A stretch of DNA of 64,000 nucleotides from Streptomyces aureus (GCF_000725495.1 NZ_JNZD01000018.1:119570-183569); one strand, 5' to 3'; shown: positions 44,376-52,887, counted from the stretch's first letter. Program-made: numbers and translations. Notes: a model not told the origin generated them from the letters alone.

Positions 44376-44536
44376 GTTGGGGTCCTCGGGGTGCTTCGGT
44401 TCGGTCAGGCTGATGCTAGGCGCATCATCCGGCCACGGCTAACGGGCCGCCACCCAGTGTCGCCCATCAAGCACAGTGATCGGCACGGGGTCCGGAACCG
44501 GCGCCGGGCAAGGACTCCTTACCCAGCAAAGTTCGG

Positions 44537-44542
44537 TACGAT
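44537..44542 (+). promoter_or_regulatory. -10 box of csoR
   Basis: TACGAT just ahead of and touching the CsoR operator. The transcription start would fall inside the operator, consistent with repression by steric block. No good -35 box is seen. Confidence 0.55.
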
Positions 44543-44561
44543 ATACCCACCAGGGGTATAT
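44541..44561. promoter_or_regulatory. CsoR-type copper operator
   Basis: ATATACCC-ACCA-GGGGTATAT, an interrupted palindrome of the TACCC/GGGGTA type bound by CsoR repressors. It overlaps the csoR promoter 51 bp before the start codon and so predicts autorepression relieved by Cu(I). Confidence 0.88.
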
Positions 44562-44612
44562 GTAAGTGGCGTTTCAGACAGGATCGCCGATCGGATCCAG
44601 CAGGAGGACGCG

Positions 44613-44969
44613 ATGACGACCACCGAGGCCGGCGAGACGGCGCCCTCCGGCGACGCACACGAGGTCGTCACCGACCACGACCGCGGCATCCACGGCTACC
44701 ACCAGCAGAAGGACGAGCACCTGAAGCGGCTGCGCCGCATCGAGGGCCAGGTCCGCGGCCTGCAGCGGATGGTCGACGAGGACGTCTACTGCATCGACAT
44801 ACTCACCCAGGTGTCCGCCTCCACCAAGGCCCTCCAGTCCTTCGCCCTCCAGCTCCTGGAGGAGCACCTGCGCCACTGCGTGGCCGACGCGGCGCTCAAG
44901 GGCGGCGACGAGATCGACGCCAAGGTCGAGGAAGCCACGAAGGCGATCGGCCGCCTGCTGCGCACCTGA
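44613..44969 (+). CDS. csoR: CsoR, copper-sensing repressor
   Basis: A 118-residue CsoR/RcnR-family repressor. The Cu(I) triad C60-H85-C89 has the spacing of S. lividans CsoR (25 and 4). The helical core LKRLRRIEGQVRGLQRMVDEDVYCIDILTQ is canonical, and a 30-residue acidic N-terminal extension is as in other Streptomyces. GGAGG site before the ATG. No copper ATPase or chaperone is adjacent, so the targets are elsewhere. Confidence 0.95.
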   Translation: MTTTEAGETAPSGDAHEVVTDHDRGIHGYHQQKDEHLKRLRRIEGQVRGLQRMVDEDVYCIDILTQVSASTKALQSFALQLLEEHLRHCVADAALKGGDEIDAKVEEATKAIGRLLRT

Positions 44970-45080
44970 GCCGCCCGCCGGCCCGCGGACGCCGCACGAA
45001 GTGCGCGAACCGTGAGAGATACGACGCATGTGACATCCGCGACGCGCGCGCCCCGGCCATCGGGACGGGGCCGAAAAGGA

Positions 45081-45269
45081 CTAGTCCTCCGCGCGCCGCT
45101 GCTCAGGAGCGCGTTCTTCGGCCACTTTCAGCACCGCGTCGATGCTCTCCAGACTGAGGCGGTCCTCATGCGCCGCCGAGGCCGCGATGATCAGCTCGCC
45201 GCACAGGTCGATCTCGGCGAGGGCCACGTGGTCCTGAACTGCCGTACCGCCGAGCGGAGCCACGCGCAT
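45081..45269 (-). CDS. small conserved hypothetical protein (62 aa)
   Basis: A 62-residue protein, MRVAPLGGTAVQDHVALAEI..., with an LCGELIIAASAAHEDRLSLESIDAVL core and an acidic C-terminus. The ribosome-binding site AGGAAGAGG is strong, the codon use is normal, and I recall near-identical proteins in other streptomycetes. ATG at 45269; a GTG one codon earlier is possible. It may be an ANTAR-less regulatory peptide or partner protein; function is unknown. Confidence 0.75.
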   Translation of the reverse strand: MRVAPLGGTAVQDHVALAEIDLCGELIIAASAAHEDRLSLESIDAVLKVAEERAPEQRRAED

Positions 45270-45402
45270 CACCTCTTCCTGCCGTCACCGACTTCCTAGA
45301 GTAGGGAGCGGCCTACACACCGCGCATGGCACGGAAGGGCCATTTCCGGCCCTCCTCTGAAGCTACGGCTCCGGATGCTCTTGCCCATCCCGTCGGAACC
45401 CA

Positions 45403-46236
45403 CTACTCCGCGATCTTCCCGGCGTAGATGTCCGAGGACTTCGGCAGCCGTACGACGGCGGGGCTGCCGAAGTCGTACAGCAGGAGCGTCGAGGCGACGT
45501 CGACGGTCCCCTTGCGCTGTCCGTTGACGAAGCTGAACCGGTGCCGGACCTTGCGCAGCCGCCCCTGGTCGTCGAGATAGGCGTCGAAGGGCACCTCTGC
45601 GGTGGCGAACCCCTTCGCCGCCGCCGCCAGCGCCGGCCGCTGCCCCGCCGAGGCGCCCCGCGCGGCGGCGCCGAGATCGGCGGTCCCGCGGTAGTGCCGG
45701 ACCGGGATCCCGGCGACCTCGGTCCTGCCCACATAGGTCACCGACCGGGCGCCGCGCAGCAGTTCGGCGGCGGCGTACGGGTCGGTGGCGCCGCCGGTGA
45801 CCAGATTGCCGTCGGTGAGCCCGGCCGTCGCCACCCGCACCCATTTGTCGGCGGGCACCCCGGCGCCCCGGTTCTTCATGAACAGGGCGCCCGGAGCGAG
45901 CAGTTCGGTGATCGGACGGTGCTCGGCCGCGCCGGCCGGGTCCTGCGGCAGCACCACCTTCAGCCGCCCCGTCTGCTTCCTGAAGTCGTACACGCCCTGC
46001 CCGCGGATGGTGACCCGGGTCCCGCCGGTGGCCATCTCCATGGACGTACTGGCCTTCGCGCTGCCGGCCCGCTCCAGCTCGGACACCGCCCGGCGCAGCG
46101 TCTCGACGGTGCCGGGCCCCTTGCCGACGGCCTCCGCGGCCGCACCGCTGCCCGAGCACCCGGTGCAGCAGACCATGAGCCCCGCCGCCACGAACGCGAC
46201 CAGGACCGCCGCCCGTTCCTGCTGCTGCGCCACCAT
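45403..46236 (-). CDS. putative lipoprotein, LprG/LppX-like
   Basis: A 277-residue exported protein. The N-terminal hydrophobic segment (about 9-24) ends in a Cys-rich VCCTGC, where C27 is the likely lipidated residue, although the lipobox is not ideal. The rest is beta-rich with TSMEMATGGTRVTIRGQGVYDF and repeated LLYDFGSPAVVRLP features, resembling the LppX_LprAFG lipid-carrier fold. Role inferred as envelope lipid or stress related; not proven. Confidence 0.75.
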   Translation of the reverse strand: MVAQQQERAAVLVAFVAAGLMVCCTGCSGSGAAAEAVGKGPGTVETLRRAVSELERAGSAKASTSMEMATGGTRVTIRGQGVYDFRKQTGRLKVVLPQDPAGAAEHRPITELLAPGALFMKNRGAGVPADKWVRVATAGLTDGNLVTGGATDPYAAAELLRGARSVTYVGRTEVAGIPVRHYRGTADLGAAARGASAGQRPALAAAAKGFATAEVPFDAYLDDQGRLRKVRHRFSFVNGQRKGTVDVASTLLLYDFGSPAVVRLPKSSDIYAGKIAE

Positions 46237-46340
46237 CGTCCACCGACCCCCAGCCGGTCCGTCCCGGGCCTTCCCGTCGTTCCGTTAACGACAGGTGCGG
46301 ACGGCCGTCACGCGGCAGGAATCCGTTCACCGGGCTTGGG

Positions 46341-46346
46341 TAACGT
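46341..46346 (+). promoter_or_regulatory. -10 box of the 56-residue Cys-containing protein gene
   Basis: TAACGT ending 7 nt before the GTG at 46354, a leaderless arrangement. Confidence 0.45.
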
Positions 46347-46353
46347 TGTGGGT

Positions 46354-46524
46354 GTGGAGCACCTGGACGAGTCCGACCCTCTCACCGGTCACCGGACGAC
46401 CACGGTCGAGCAAGGCCGCTTCTGCCTGGCCCGTTGCAGCTGCGGCTGGCGGGGCCCGGCGCGCCGCGCCAGAAGCCAGGCCCGAACAGACGCCACAACC
46501 CACGCCCTGACGGTCCCCACCTAA
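46354..46524 (+). CDS. small conserved protein with C-x4-C-x-C motif (56 aa)
   Basis: A 56-residue ORF (VEHLDESDPLTGHRTT...). It contains FCLARCSCGWRGPARRAR, a compact Cys cluster followed by a basic stretch, suggesting a small metal- or nucleic-acid-binding protein. Leaderless GTG start predicted from the TAACGT box; an in-frame GTG at 46348 is the alternative. I recall similar small proteins in Streptomyces, which raises confidence. Function is unknown. Confidence 0.6.
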   Translation: MEHLDESDPLTGHRTTTVEQGRFCLARCSCGWRGPARRARSQARTDATTHALTVPT

Positions 46525-46669
46525 CCCGTCCCCCGGCCAACCGACCCCTGCCACCCAAGCCTCAGCCGCGGCATGCGCCACCCGGCACGAGCCCACCCGA
46601 GCCGAGCCCCCTCCCCCTCCCTGAGGCCCAAGCCTTCTCTCGCCCCCTCCGCCCCTACCCATCCCTGAC

Positions 46670-46718
46670 CTGGGGCTCCGCCCCAGACCCCGCTCCTCAA
46701 ACGCCGGAGGGCTGAAAG
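46670..46718. repeat. dispersed Streptomyces intergenic element
   Basis: CTGGGGC-TCC-GCCCCAG followed by ACCCCGCTCCTCAAACGCCG and GAGGGCTGAAAG. This is a composite motif I recognise as common between Streptomyces genes. A shorter relative lies at 46791-46808. Confidence 0.6.
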
Positions 46719-46899
46719 GGGCCCCGCGCCCGAGAAGCGGGCCGGAGGGAACCGGCCCTACCCAAGAGGCCGGCCGGGGGAAGGCCACCCCTGGGGCTCC
46801 GCCCCCGGGCCTGGGATGGGTCTCACCCAATCCACCACGCGCCCGAAAGGTGGGCCGGCGGGGTTGAAAGTTTCCTCGGCCTGGGCTTAGCCGCCGGGC

Positions 46900-47040
46900 C
46901 CCACGACCGCACCCGCAGCCGGGATCCGGCGTGCGGGGCTGACCCTCAGCCCCGATTCATCGGCACCCGGGATTCGGCGCGGGGACCGGAACTCAGCCAC
47001 GATCCACCGGCACCCGGGATCCGGCGCGAGGGGCCGTGCC
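46900..47040. repeat. degenerate 47-bp direct repeats
   Basis: Two clear copies begin at 46947 and 46994 (period 47 bp). They share CAGCC-x-CGAT-x-CA-CGGCACCCGGGAT-x-CGGCGCG. A third, more diverged copy precedes them around 46900-46946. Confidence 0.7.
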
Positions 47041-47172
47041 GGTACATCGATGCCCGTCGCCACTAACGTCCACATCTCCGTCCAACGGCGACGGGCTGAT
47101 GCACCGGCACGGCCCCGACCCACCCAGGGCCATGGGGCCCGTCTCGTTCCACGGAACCCACGGGAGGCACAC

Positions 47173-48759
47173 ATGCAACGGCGTTCGTTCATCGGCGGAG
47201 CCACCGCCGTCCTCGCGACGGCGGCCACGTCCGCCTGCACCGGCGGCAAGACCGACGGAAAGGCCACCGGCACGAACGCCGCGAGCACCGCGTCCAGCAC
47301 AGGCACCACCACCGGCACCGGCATCCGCACAGCCACCACCGCCGACCGCGCAGCCGCCAACTGGATCGCCCTAGGCCACCAGCTCGACGGCGCCCTCATC
47401 CGCCCCGGCGACCACAGCTGGCCCGCCGCCCACCAGCTCTACAACACCCGCTTCGACAACCTGAAGCCCGCCGCCGTCGCCTACGTAGCCCACGCCGACG
47501 ACATCCGCACGACCATGGACTACGCCCGCGCCCACGGCGTGAAGGTCTCGATCCGCAACGGCGGCCACTCCTACGCCGGCTGGTCCTCCGGCGACGGCCG
47601 TCTGATCATCGACGTCTCCAAGCTGAACAAGATCCGCGCCTCGGCGAACGAGGCGGTCGTCGGCGCCGGCTCCAAGCTGATCGACGTCTACCGCGCACTG
47701 GCCGCCAAGGGCGTCACCATCCCCGCCGGTTCCTGCCCCACCGTGGGCGTCTCGGGACTGACCCTGGGCGGCGGCCACGGCGTCGTGTCCCGCGCGTACG
47801 GACTGACCTGCGACAGCCTCACGCAGGCGACGCTGATCACCGCCGACGGCAAGCAGCTGACCGCGAACGCCTCGGAGAACAAGGACCTGTTCTGGGCCCT
47901 GCGAGGCGCCGGCAACGGCAACTTCGGCGTCGTCACGGAGCTCCGCTTCAAGACCCACCCCGCACCGCAGGGCGTCTCGGCGTACATGACGTGGCCGTGG
48001 GCCAAGGCCGCCGCGGTGGTGAAGGCCTGGCAGGAGTGGGGCCCGACCCAGCCGGACGAGATCTGGTCGTCCTGCCACCTGGCCGGCGCGGCCGGCGGCA
48101 CCCCCACGGTCTCCATAGCCGCGTTCTCCCTCGGCACCTACGGCGAGCTGCAGAACGCGGTGGACCGGCTGGCGGACCGGATCGGCTCGCCCGCGCGCAG
48201 CGTCTCCCTCAAGCGGCGCTCGTACGAGGACGCGATGGAGGTGTACGCGGGCTGCTCGTCGTTCTCGGCGGACGCCCAGTGCCATCTGCCGGGCTCGACG
48301 CCGGGCCGCAGCCCGCAGGGCGCCCTCGGCCGGGAGACGTACGCGGCCCGCTCGGACTTCTTCGACCGCTCGATATCGGCGGCCGGGATCCAGACGCTGC
48401 TGAGCCAGATCTCCGCGGTCCGCGGCGGCGCGGGCAGCATCGCGCTGACGGCGCTGGGCGGCGCGGTCAACCGGGTCGCGCCGACGTCCACCGCGTTCGT
48501 GCACCGCCGCTCACGGATGCTGGCCCAGTACATCGTGTCCTGGCGGGCGGGCACCTCGGGCACGACCGCCCAGTCCTGGCTGACGGGCGCCCACAACGCG
48601 ATGACCCGGTACGCCTCGGGCGCGGCCTACCAGAACTACACCGACGCGACGCTGACGAACTGGCGCAAGGCGTACTACGGCGACGCGGCCACGCGTCTGA
48701 CGACGCTGAAGCACCAGTACGACCCGAACCGCTTCTTCTCGTTCCCCCAGGCACTCTGA
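47173..48759 (+). CDS. Tat-exported, predicted bicovalent FAD oxidoreductase (BBE-like)
   Basis: A 528-residue flavoprotein. The N-terminus MQRRSFIGG is a Tat signal and ends at a lipobox-like ATSAC (C22), so it is likely a Tat lipoprotein. A Thr/Ser linker is followed by the FAD_binding_4 domain with H132 (RNGGHSYAGW) and C188 (GSCPTVGVSG), the two residues that bind FAD covalently in berberine-bridge enzymes. A C-terminal BBE segment (YQNYTDA...YYGDAATRL...DPNRFFSFPQAL) follows. Oxidises an unknown, perhaps sugar, substrate outside the cell. GGGAGG ribosome-binding site. Confidence 0.9.
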   Translation: MQRRSFIGGATAVLATAATSACTGGKTDGKATGTNAASTASSTGTTTGTGIRTATTADRAAANWIALGHQLDGALIRPGDHSWPAAHQLYNTRFDNLKPAAVAYVAHADDIRTTMDYARAHGVKVSIRNGGHSYAGWSSGDGRLIIDVSKLNKIRASANEAVVGAGSKLIDVYRALAAKGVTIPAGSCPTVGVSGLTLGGGHGVVSRAYGLTCDSLTQATLITADGKQLTANASENKDLFWALRGAGNGNFGVVTELRFKTHPAPQGVSAYMTWPWAKAAAVVKAWQEWGPTQPDEIWSSCHLAGAAGGTPTVSIAAFSLGTYGELQNAVDRLADRIGSPARSVSLKRRSYEDAMEVYAGCSSFSADAQCHLPGSTPGRSPQGALGRETYAARSDFFDRSISAAGIQTLLSQISAVRGGAGSIALTALGGAVNRVAPTSTAFVHRRSRMLAQYIVSWRAGTSGTTAQSWLTGAHNAMTRYASGAAYQNYTDATLTNWRKAYYGDAATRLTTLKHQYDPNRFFSFPQAL

Positions 48760-48789
48760 CGGCGGGCCCAAAGCCGAACGAACCGCCCA

Positions 48790-48910
48790 CCCGTCGACAA
48801 CCCGAAGCCGAACGAACCAACGCACCCCGCGACAACGCAAAGCCCGAGCAGCCCGCACCCCGCGACAACGCAAAACCCGACCGACCCGCCCCCGCCACAA
48901 CGCGAACGGC
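48790..48910. repeat. 33-bp direct repeats after the flavoprotein gene
   Basis: Units at 48825-48857 and 48858-48890 (33 bp, core CCCCGCGACAACGCAAA), a partial third at 48891-48910 and a degenerate copy upstream (about 48790-48824). The repeat lies between two convergent genes. Confidence 0.85.
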
Positions 48911-48917
48911 CGGAGGC

Positions 48918-49619
48918 CTACGCCGCGAGGTCCCGTTCCTCCGTGTGCTCGGCCCGCGCCCCCGGGATCAGGCTCTGCCTCCCGGCGGGCGAGGCGCCGC
49001 GCGCCCGGATCAGCCGGCCCGCGCGCGGCGCCGTCTCCACGGCCTTCATGACGGGAGTCAGCAGGGCCATGGCGAGCGGGGACAGCAGCAGGACGACGGC
49101 CGTGCCGAGCGCGAACCCGCCGACGACGTCCGTCGGGTAGTGCACGCCCATGAAGACCCGGCAGAACCCTTCGAGCAGCGCGAGGGCGATCCCGGCGAGC
49201 CCGAACTTCCGGTTGGCGACGAACAGTCCGACGCCCATGGCCATCGTGATGGTGGCGTGGTCGCTGACGAAGGAGAAGTCGGTCTTGCCGCCCACGAGGA
49301 CGTCGAGGCCCTGGTGGTCCACGAAGGGGCGCGGGCGCTGCACGAAGCCCCTTATCGGGACGTTCACGAGGAGCGCGATGCCGGCCGCGAGCGGGGCCCA
49401 GACGAGGGCGGCCACGGACGAGGCCGCGTCGGCTCCGCCCCGCCGCCGCACGGTCGCCCAGCACCACACGACGAGCAGGACCATCGCGAGCGGCAGACCC
49501 CACTCGCCGATGAACTCCACGACCCGGTCGGCCCAGTGCGGAGCGTGCTCGGCCAGGCCGTTGATGTCGTAGAGCAGGTCGACGTCGGGGTTCGAACCCG
49601 ATTCGGCGAGTTGCGCCAT
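48918..49619 (-). CDS. PAP2-family membrane phosphatase
   Basis: A 233-residue membrane protein with five to six spans and the three PAP2 motifs: K-x6-R-P-like VQRPRPF (about 94-100), FSFVSDHAT (about 117-125) and the catalytic R-x5-H in FCRVFMGVHYPTDV. Probably dephosphorylates undecaprenyl or phosphatidic-acid type lipid phosphates at the outer face of the membrane. AAGGGG before the ATG. It stands alone. Confidence 0.9.
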   Translation of the reverse strand: MAQLAESGSNPDVDLLYDINGLAEHAPHWADRVVEFIGEWGLPLAMVLLVVWCWATVRRRGGADAASSVAALVWAPLAAGIALLVNVPIRGFVQRPRPFVDHQGLDVLVGGKTDFSFVSDHATITMAMGVGLFVANRKFGLAGIALALLEGFCRVFMGVHYPTDVVGGFALGTAVVLLLSPLAMALLTPVMKAVETAPRAGRLIRARGASPAGRQSLIPGARAEHTEERDLAA

Positions 49620-49812
49620 GGCGCTGCGGCCCCTTCGTCGTCTTTCCCGCGGCCGCGCCCTTTCGCGCGCCGCTCGATCCCACCCCCGTGGTTGTAGATC
49701 AGTTCTCTACGTCAAAAGGAACGCACGGTCCCCTCCATTACGTTCCACCCTCCACGGAATGATCACGCACACGTTATCGAAGAGAGATATCGCCGCAGAT
49801 CAGCAGGGGGAT

Positions 49813-50814
49813 TCATACCGAAGTGGGCAGCGCTTTCGCGCCATCCTCGGTCACCCGGGTGGCCCCGAAGTAGTCGGGCGTGTCGACGGGGTCGAACCGG
49901 ATCACGGCACCCGGCCTGGGCGCGTCGATCATGTATCCGCCTCCCACGTAGATGCCCACGTGCCGGATGGCCCGGGAGTCGGTGAGGTCGTCGGAGAAGA
50001 ACACCAGGTCCCCCGGCAGGAGTTCGTCCCGTTTGGGGTGCGGCCCGGCGTTGTACTGGTCGTTGGCCACGCGCGGCAGGGTCACCCCGACACTTTCGTA
50101 CGAGGCCTTGGTCAGACCCGAGCAGTCGAACCGTCCGCCCTGGTCAGCGGTGCCGTTGCCGCCCCACAGGTAGGGCGTGCCGAGCTTCTTCTGCGCGTAG
50201 GTGATGGCCGCCGCGGCCTGCTCGGAGGGGTCGACGCGGGTGACGGGGGCCGCGAAGCTCTTGGCGAGGGTGGTGATCGTCTTGACGTAGTTCCGGGTCT
50301 CCGCGTAGGGCGGCACGCCCCCGTACTTGATGACCGCGTAGGCGCCGGCGTTGTAGGCGGCGAGCATGTTGTCGGTGACGTTTCCGGGAGCGTTCTTCAC
50401 ATAGGCGGCGAGCTCGCAGTCGTACGAGGCGGCCGACGGAATCGCGTCATTGGGGTTCCAGACGTCACGGACGCCGTCCCCGTCGCCGTCGACGCCGTGG
50501 GTGGCCCACGTCCCCGGAATGAATTGCGCTATCCCCTCGGCCTGCGCCGGGCTCTTGGCGTTCGGATTGAATCCGCTCTCCTGATACAACTGGGCGGCGA
50601 GCAGGGCGGGATTGATGGCGGGGCAGAGATTGCCCCACTTCTGCACGAGGGGCTGGTACGCGGCGGGCACGGCGCCCTTGGCGAGCCCGACCACACCGCC
50701 GCCGATGCCGCCCGCGAGGTTCCCGGCGACCAGGTAGACGCCGACGACGAGCAGCATCACGAAGCCCATCGCCGCGCCGACGGCCACGGTCGCCACGATC
50801 CAGGCCTTACGCAC
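49813..50814 (-). CDS. bifunctional SLT lysozyme-like + NlpC/P60 cell-wall hydrolase
   Basis: A 333-residue protein. An N-terminal membrane helix (about 4-32) leads to a lytic-transglycosylase domain (PALLAAQLYQESGFNPNAKSP, catalytic Glu about residue 76). A C-terminal NlpC/P60 endopeptidase domain follows with Cys in RFDCSGLTKASYE, His in IRHVGIYVGGG and a third polar residue. It cuts both glycan and peptide parts of peptidoglycan. Such hydrolases accompany type IV secretion systems; the cmd operon lies 4 kb to the right. GTG at 50814 chosen; TTG at 50820 possible. Confidence 0.92.
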   Translation of the reverse strand: MRKAWIVATVAVGAAMGFVMLLVVGVYLVAGNLAGGIGGGVVGLAKGAVPAAYQPLVQKWGNLCPAINPALLAAQLYQESGFNPNAKSPAQAEGIAQFIPGTWATHGVDGDGDGVRDVWNPNDAIPSAASYDCELAAYVKNAPGNVTDNMLAAYNAGAYAVIKYGGVPPYAETRNYVKTITTLAKSFAAPVTRVDPSEQAAAAITYAQKKLGTPYLWGGNGTADQGGRFDCSGLTKASYESVGVTLPRVANDQYNAGPHPKRDELLPGDLVFFSDDLTDSRAIRHVGIYVGGGYMIDAPRPGAVIRFDPVDTPDYFGATRVTEDGAKALPTSV

Positions 50815-50927
50815 CGTCAACCGCCCCTCGCCGACCGGGAGTCCGCCGACGTCAGTGTAGAGGCGGGCTCCCGCGCGGGAGGGCCGTCGTGCGCGCGGAG
50901 CGGGGGCCGTGTCCTGCCCGAGGGACG

Positions 50928-51707
50928 CTAACCGGCCAGGGCGGCCACGTGGTACAGCTCCTCGGCCTCGCTGCCGAACACGGCGCTGTACGAGACGTCG
51001 TCGGTGTCCCCGCCCTGTTGGTGGCCGCCGATGACACCGACGACGGCCCCGTCCCCGTTCACCCAGGGGCTGCCGCTGGTTCCGCCGGCGAAGGCGGGGC
51101 ACTCGACGCGCTGCTGCGTACGGCTGTGGGCGGTGGGCTTGTCGGTGCAGGTGATGGGGGTGTCGAGGGAGCCGGGGTATCCGGTGACGGTGACGGCGGT
51201 GGCCCCGGTGGTGCGGTGCGCGGCGAACGCGTTCCCGCCGCCGACGGCGTCCTCGACCTCCTCGCCGCCCCGGCCCGCGAGGACGGCGAAGGCGACGTCG
51301 CTGTCCTCGTCCTGGTCCTGCTTCCAGCCGTCGGGCAGGAACACGCTCCGGACGTCCCAGAAGCCGTAGGGCGCCTTGCCGTCCCGGTAGCCGGGCGCGA
51401 AGGACAGCGTGCCCTCCGCGTCCAGGCAGTGGGCGGCGGTGAGGACGAGGTCCCGTCCCTCGCTGTGCACGACCGAGGCGGTGCAGAAGTGGCCGCCGCC
51501 GCCCTCGCTCGCCGCGCTCCCGTGGAACAGGGCGCCCACGCGGACGGTCCGGCTGTTCGAGACGGCCTGGACGGTCACGCCGAAGGGCCCCGGACCGTCG
51601 TCGGCCGAGGCGACGGACGAAGACGTCACCGCCAGCAGCACGAGGGCCGCACCGAGCAGTGCGGGCCGCCGGGTCTCCGGGAGACGGGTGATGCGGATGC
51701 TCTTCAT
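50928..51707 (-). CDS. secreted trypsin-like serine protease
   Basis: A 259-residue exported S1 protease. A Sec signal with a basic N-terminus and hydrophobic core ends near residue 35 (SVASA). Catalytic residues are H93 (TAAHC), D137 (DSDVAFAV) and S211 (GGTSGSPW). The GTSGSP form and single small domain recall glutamyl-endopeptidase/V8-like enzymes. Four Cys in two plausible pairs. Monocistronic. Confidence 0.9.
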   Translation of the reverse strand: MKSIRITRLPETRRPALLGAALVLLAVTSSSVASADDGPGPFGVTVQAVSNSRTVRVGALFHGSAASEGGGGHFCTASVVHSEGRDLVLTAAHCLDAEGTLSFAPGYRDGKAPYGFWDVRSVFLPDGWKQDQDEDSDVAFAVLAGRGGEEVEDAVGGGNAFAAHRTTGATAVTVTGYPGSLDTPITCTDKPTAHSRTQQRVECPAFAGGTSGSPWVNGDGAVVGVIGGHQQGGDTDDVSYSAVFGSEAEELYHVAALAG

Positions 51708-52300
51708 CGCCCCTCACCTTGCCGCAAGCGGGTGAGAAAAACCTCGGACCTGTCCGAGTATCGCCTGTGAAAGCCGACCCCGCCCGACCACCGCCACCCG
51801 AACGCACCCCTGACCCCCGCGCCCCCGGCAGCCCCAGTGGCCTCCACGGCCCCACCCGGCACCCCTCCCGCAGCCCCAGACGAAAGGGCACCCCGCCGGA
51901 ATCACGAAGCCCCGACGGAACCCGCCCGCGCCTCGCCCGCCCCCCGTTCCCGGCGTCCCCCGCGGCGCCCCGAAGCCGCGGCCCGGACGGCACCCCACCG
52001 GAATCACAAGAGCCCGACGGAACCCGAAGCCGCCCACGCCCGCCCGCACCTCCGCGCGCCCTGTGTCCCCCGCGCCGCCCTCCCGCCGCCCCCCGCCGCG
52101 GCGAAGCCCTCCCGCCGGAATCCGGACGGATCGTCCGGAAGCCGGAGGGCGGTGGGCCGGGGCGGGGATACGGTGGCCGCGGAAGCCCGCGATCCGCGCA
52201 ACCGGACCGGCACCCACCGCCGCCCGGTCCGGTGCCCACCGTCGCGCCCGCGGCCCTCCGCCCCTGCCGCAGAGCCCCGACCACCGGAAGGACCGGACCC
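51708..52300. other. C-rich intergenic region with 38-bp repeats
   Basis: About 590 bp. Frames across it encode only Pro/Arg-rich noise. It holds two copies of a 38-bp direct repeat (51887-51924 and 51989-52026, core GGCACCCC-CCGGAATCAC and GCCCGACGGAACCCG). The promoter of the DUF397 gene should lie near its right end. Confidence 0.65.
51887..52026. repeat. pair of 38-bp direct repeats
   Basis: 51887-51924 and 51989-52026 differ at only about four positions and are 102 bp apart. Confidence 0.8.
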
Positions 52301-52561
52301 GTGCCTGAACTCCCCGCCGGCCTCGACTGGGTGCGTGCCGCCCCCGAGGACGCGACCGGTCCCGGTCCCTGGATCGAGATCGCCTTCGGCGCGGACGACC
52401 TGGTCCACCTCCGCGAGACGAGCGACCCGGAGAACGTCGTCACCACCACCCGCAGGAAGTGGGACGCGTTCGTCCTGGGCGTCCGGGCGGGCGAGTTCGA
52501 CCACTTCGTCGAGGGGCTGCAGGACGAGCTGTCCCCGGCCCCCGCCCAAGACCCCTCGTGA
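52301..52561 (+). CDS. DUF397 domain protein
   Basis: An 86-residue protein with a DUF397 domain (LDWVRAAPEDATGPG, then HLRETSDPENVVTTTRRKWDAFVLGVRAGEF). DUF397 proteins usually sit beside an XRE-family regulator and are thought to work with it in development. No such partner is adjacent here. GTG start with GGAAGGA 9 nt upstream. Confidence 0.82.
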   Translation: MPELPAGLDWVRAAPEDATGPGPWIEIAFGADDLVHLRETSDPENVVTTTRRKWDAFVLGVRAGEFDHFVEGLQDELSPAPAQDPS

Positions 52562-52602
52562 GGCCCTGAGGCCGTCAGGCCGTCAGGCCCTGAGGCCGTG
52601 AG
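52559..52602. repeat. 9-bp tandem repeats after DUF397 gene
   Basis: Five degenerate units of the type TGAGGCCCT / TCAGGCCG starting at the stop codon of the DUF397 gene. Confidence 0.7.
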
Positions 52603-52765
52603 GTGAGAGTGGGCGCCCCGCGCGGAGCCCCACCGCCACCAGTGCAATTCCCCTGAACAAGCTGTGAGTTGAGTCAAGCGGCCGTCAGTCTCCCGCCATC
52701 CGCATGTCATGGGCAGGTCACGTGCCCACCGCGTTCAGTAAGGCGGAAGTAAGGCTTCCATAAGC

Positions 52766-52792
52766 CCCTTGTTGTCGCGTACTCAACAAGGG
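52766..52792. promoter_or_regulatory. inverted repeat upstream of the S53 protease gene
   Basis: CCCTTGTTG-N9-CAACAAGGG, a perfect 9-bp inverted repeat about 95 bp before the TTG start. Two AGTAAGGC direct repeats 11 bp apart lie just to its left (52738-52757). Candidate operator. Confidence 0.55.
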
Positions 52793-52887
52793 ATGGTCAT
52801 GCGCGGGCCGCCCGGCCCGTCGCCGGGGACACCGCACCGGCGACGCACCCGCACCGCCCCTGTCAACCACTCCCAGGAGGCAGTACG

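Larger units (their letters stand above)
46525..47172. other. repeat-rich intergenic region
   Basis: About 650 bp with no convincing gene. It contains two dispersed palindromes (46670-46686, 46791-46808), a 7-bp hairpin at 46739-46758, and degenerate 47-bp direct repeats (about 46900-47040). The minus-strand ORF covering 46887-47399 has no coding signature. Confidence 0.7.

Noticed and set aside
46887..47399. Minus-strand ORF of 170 codons over the repeats
   Set aside because: It overlaps the start of the flavoprotein gene, crosses direct repeats and has no coding bias or ribosome-binding site.
52004..52549. Minus-strand ORF antisense to DUF397 gene
   Set aside because: The plus strand carries a recognisable DUF397 domain with a ribosome-binding site; the antisense frame has no family features.
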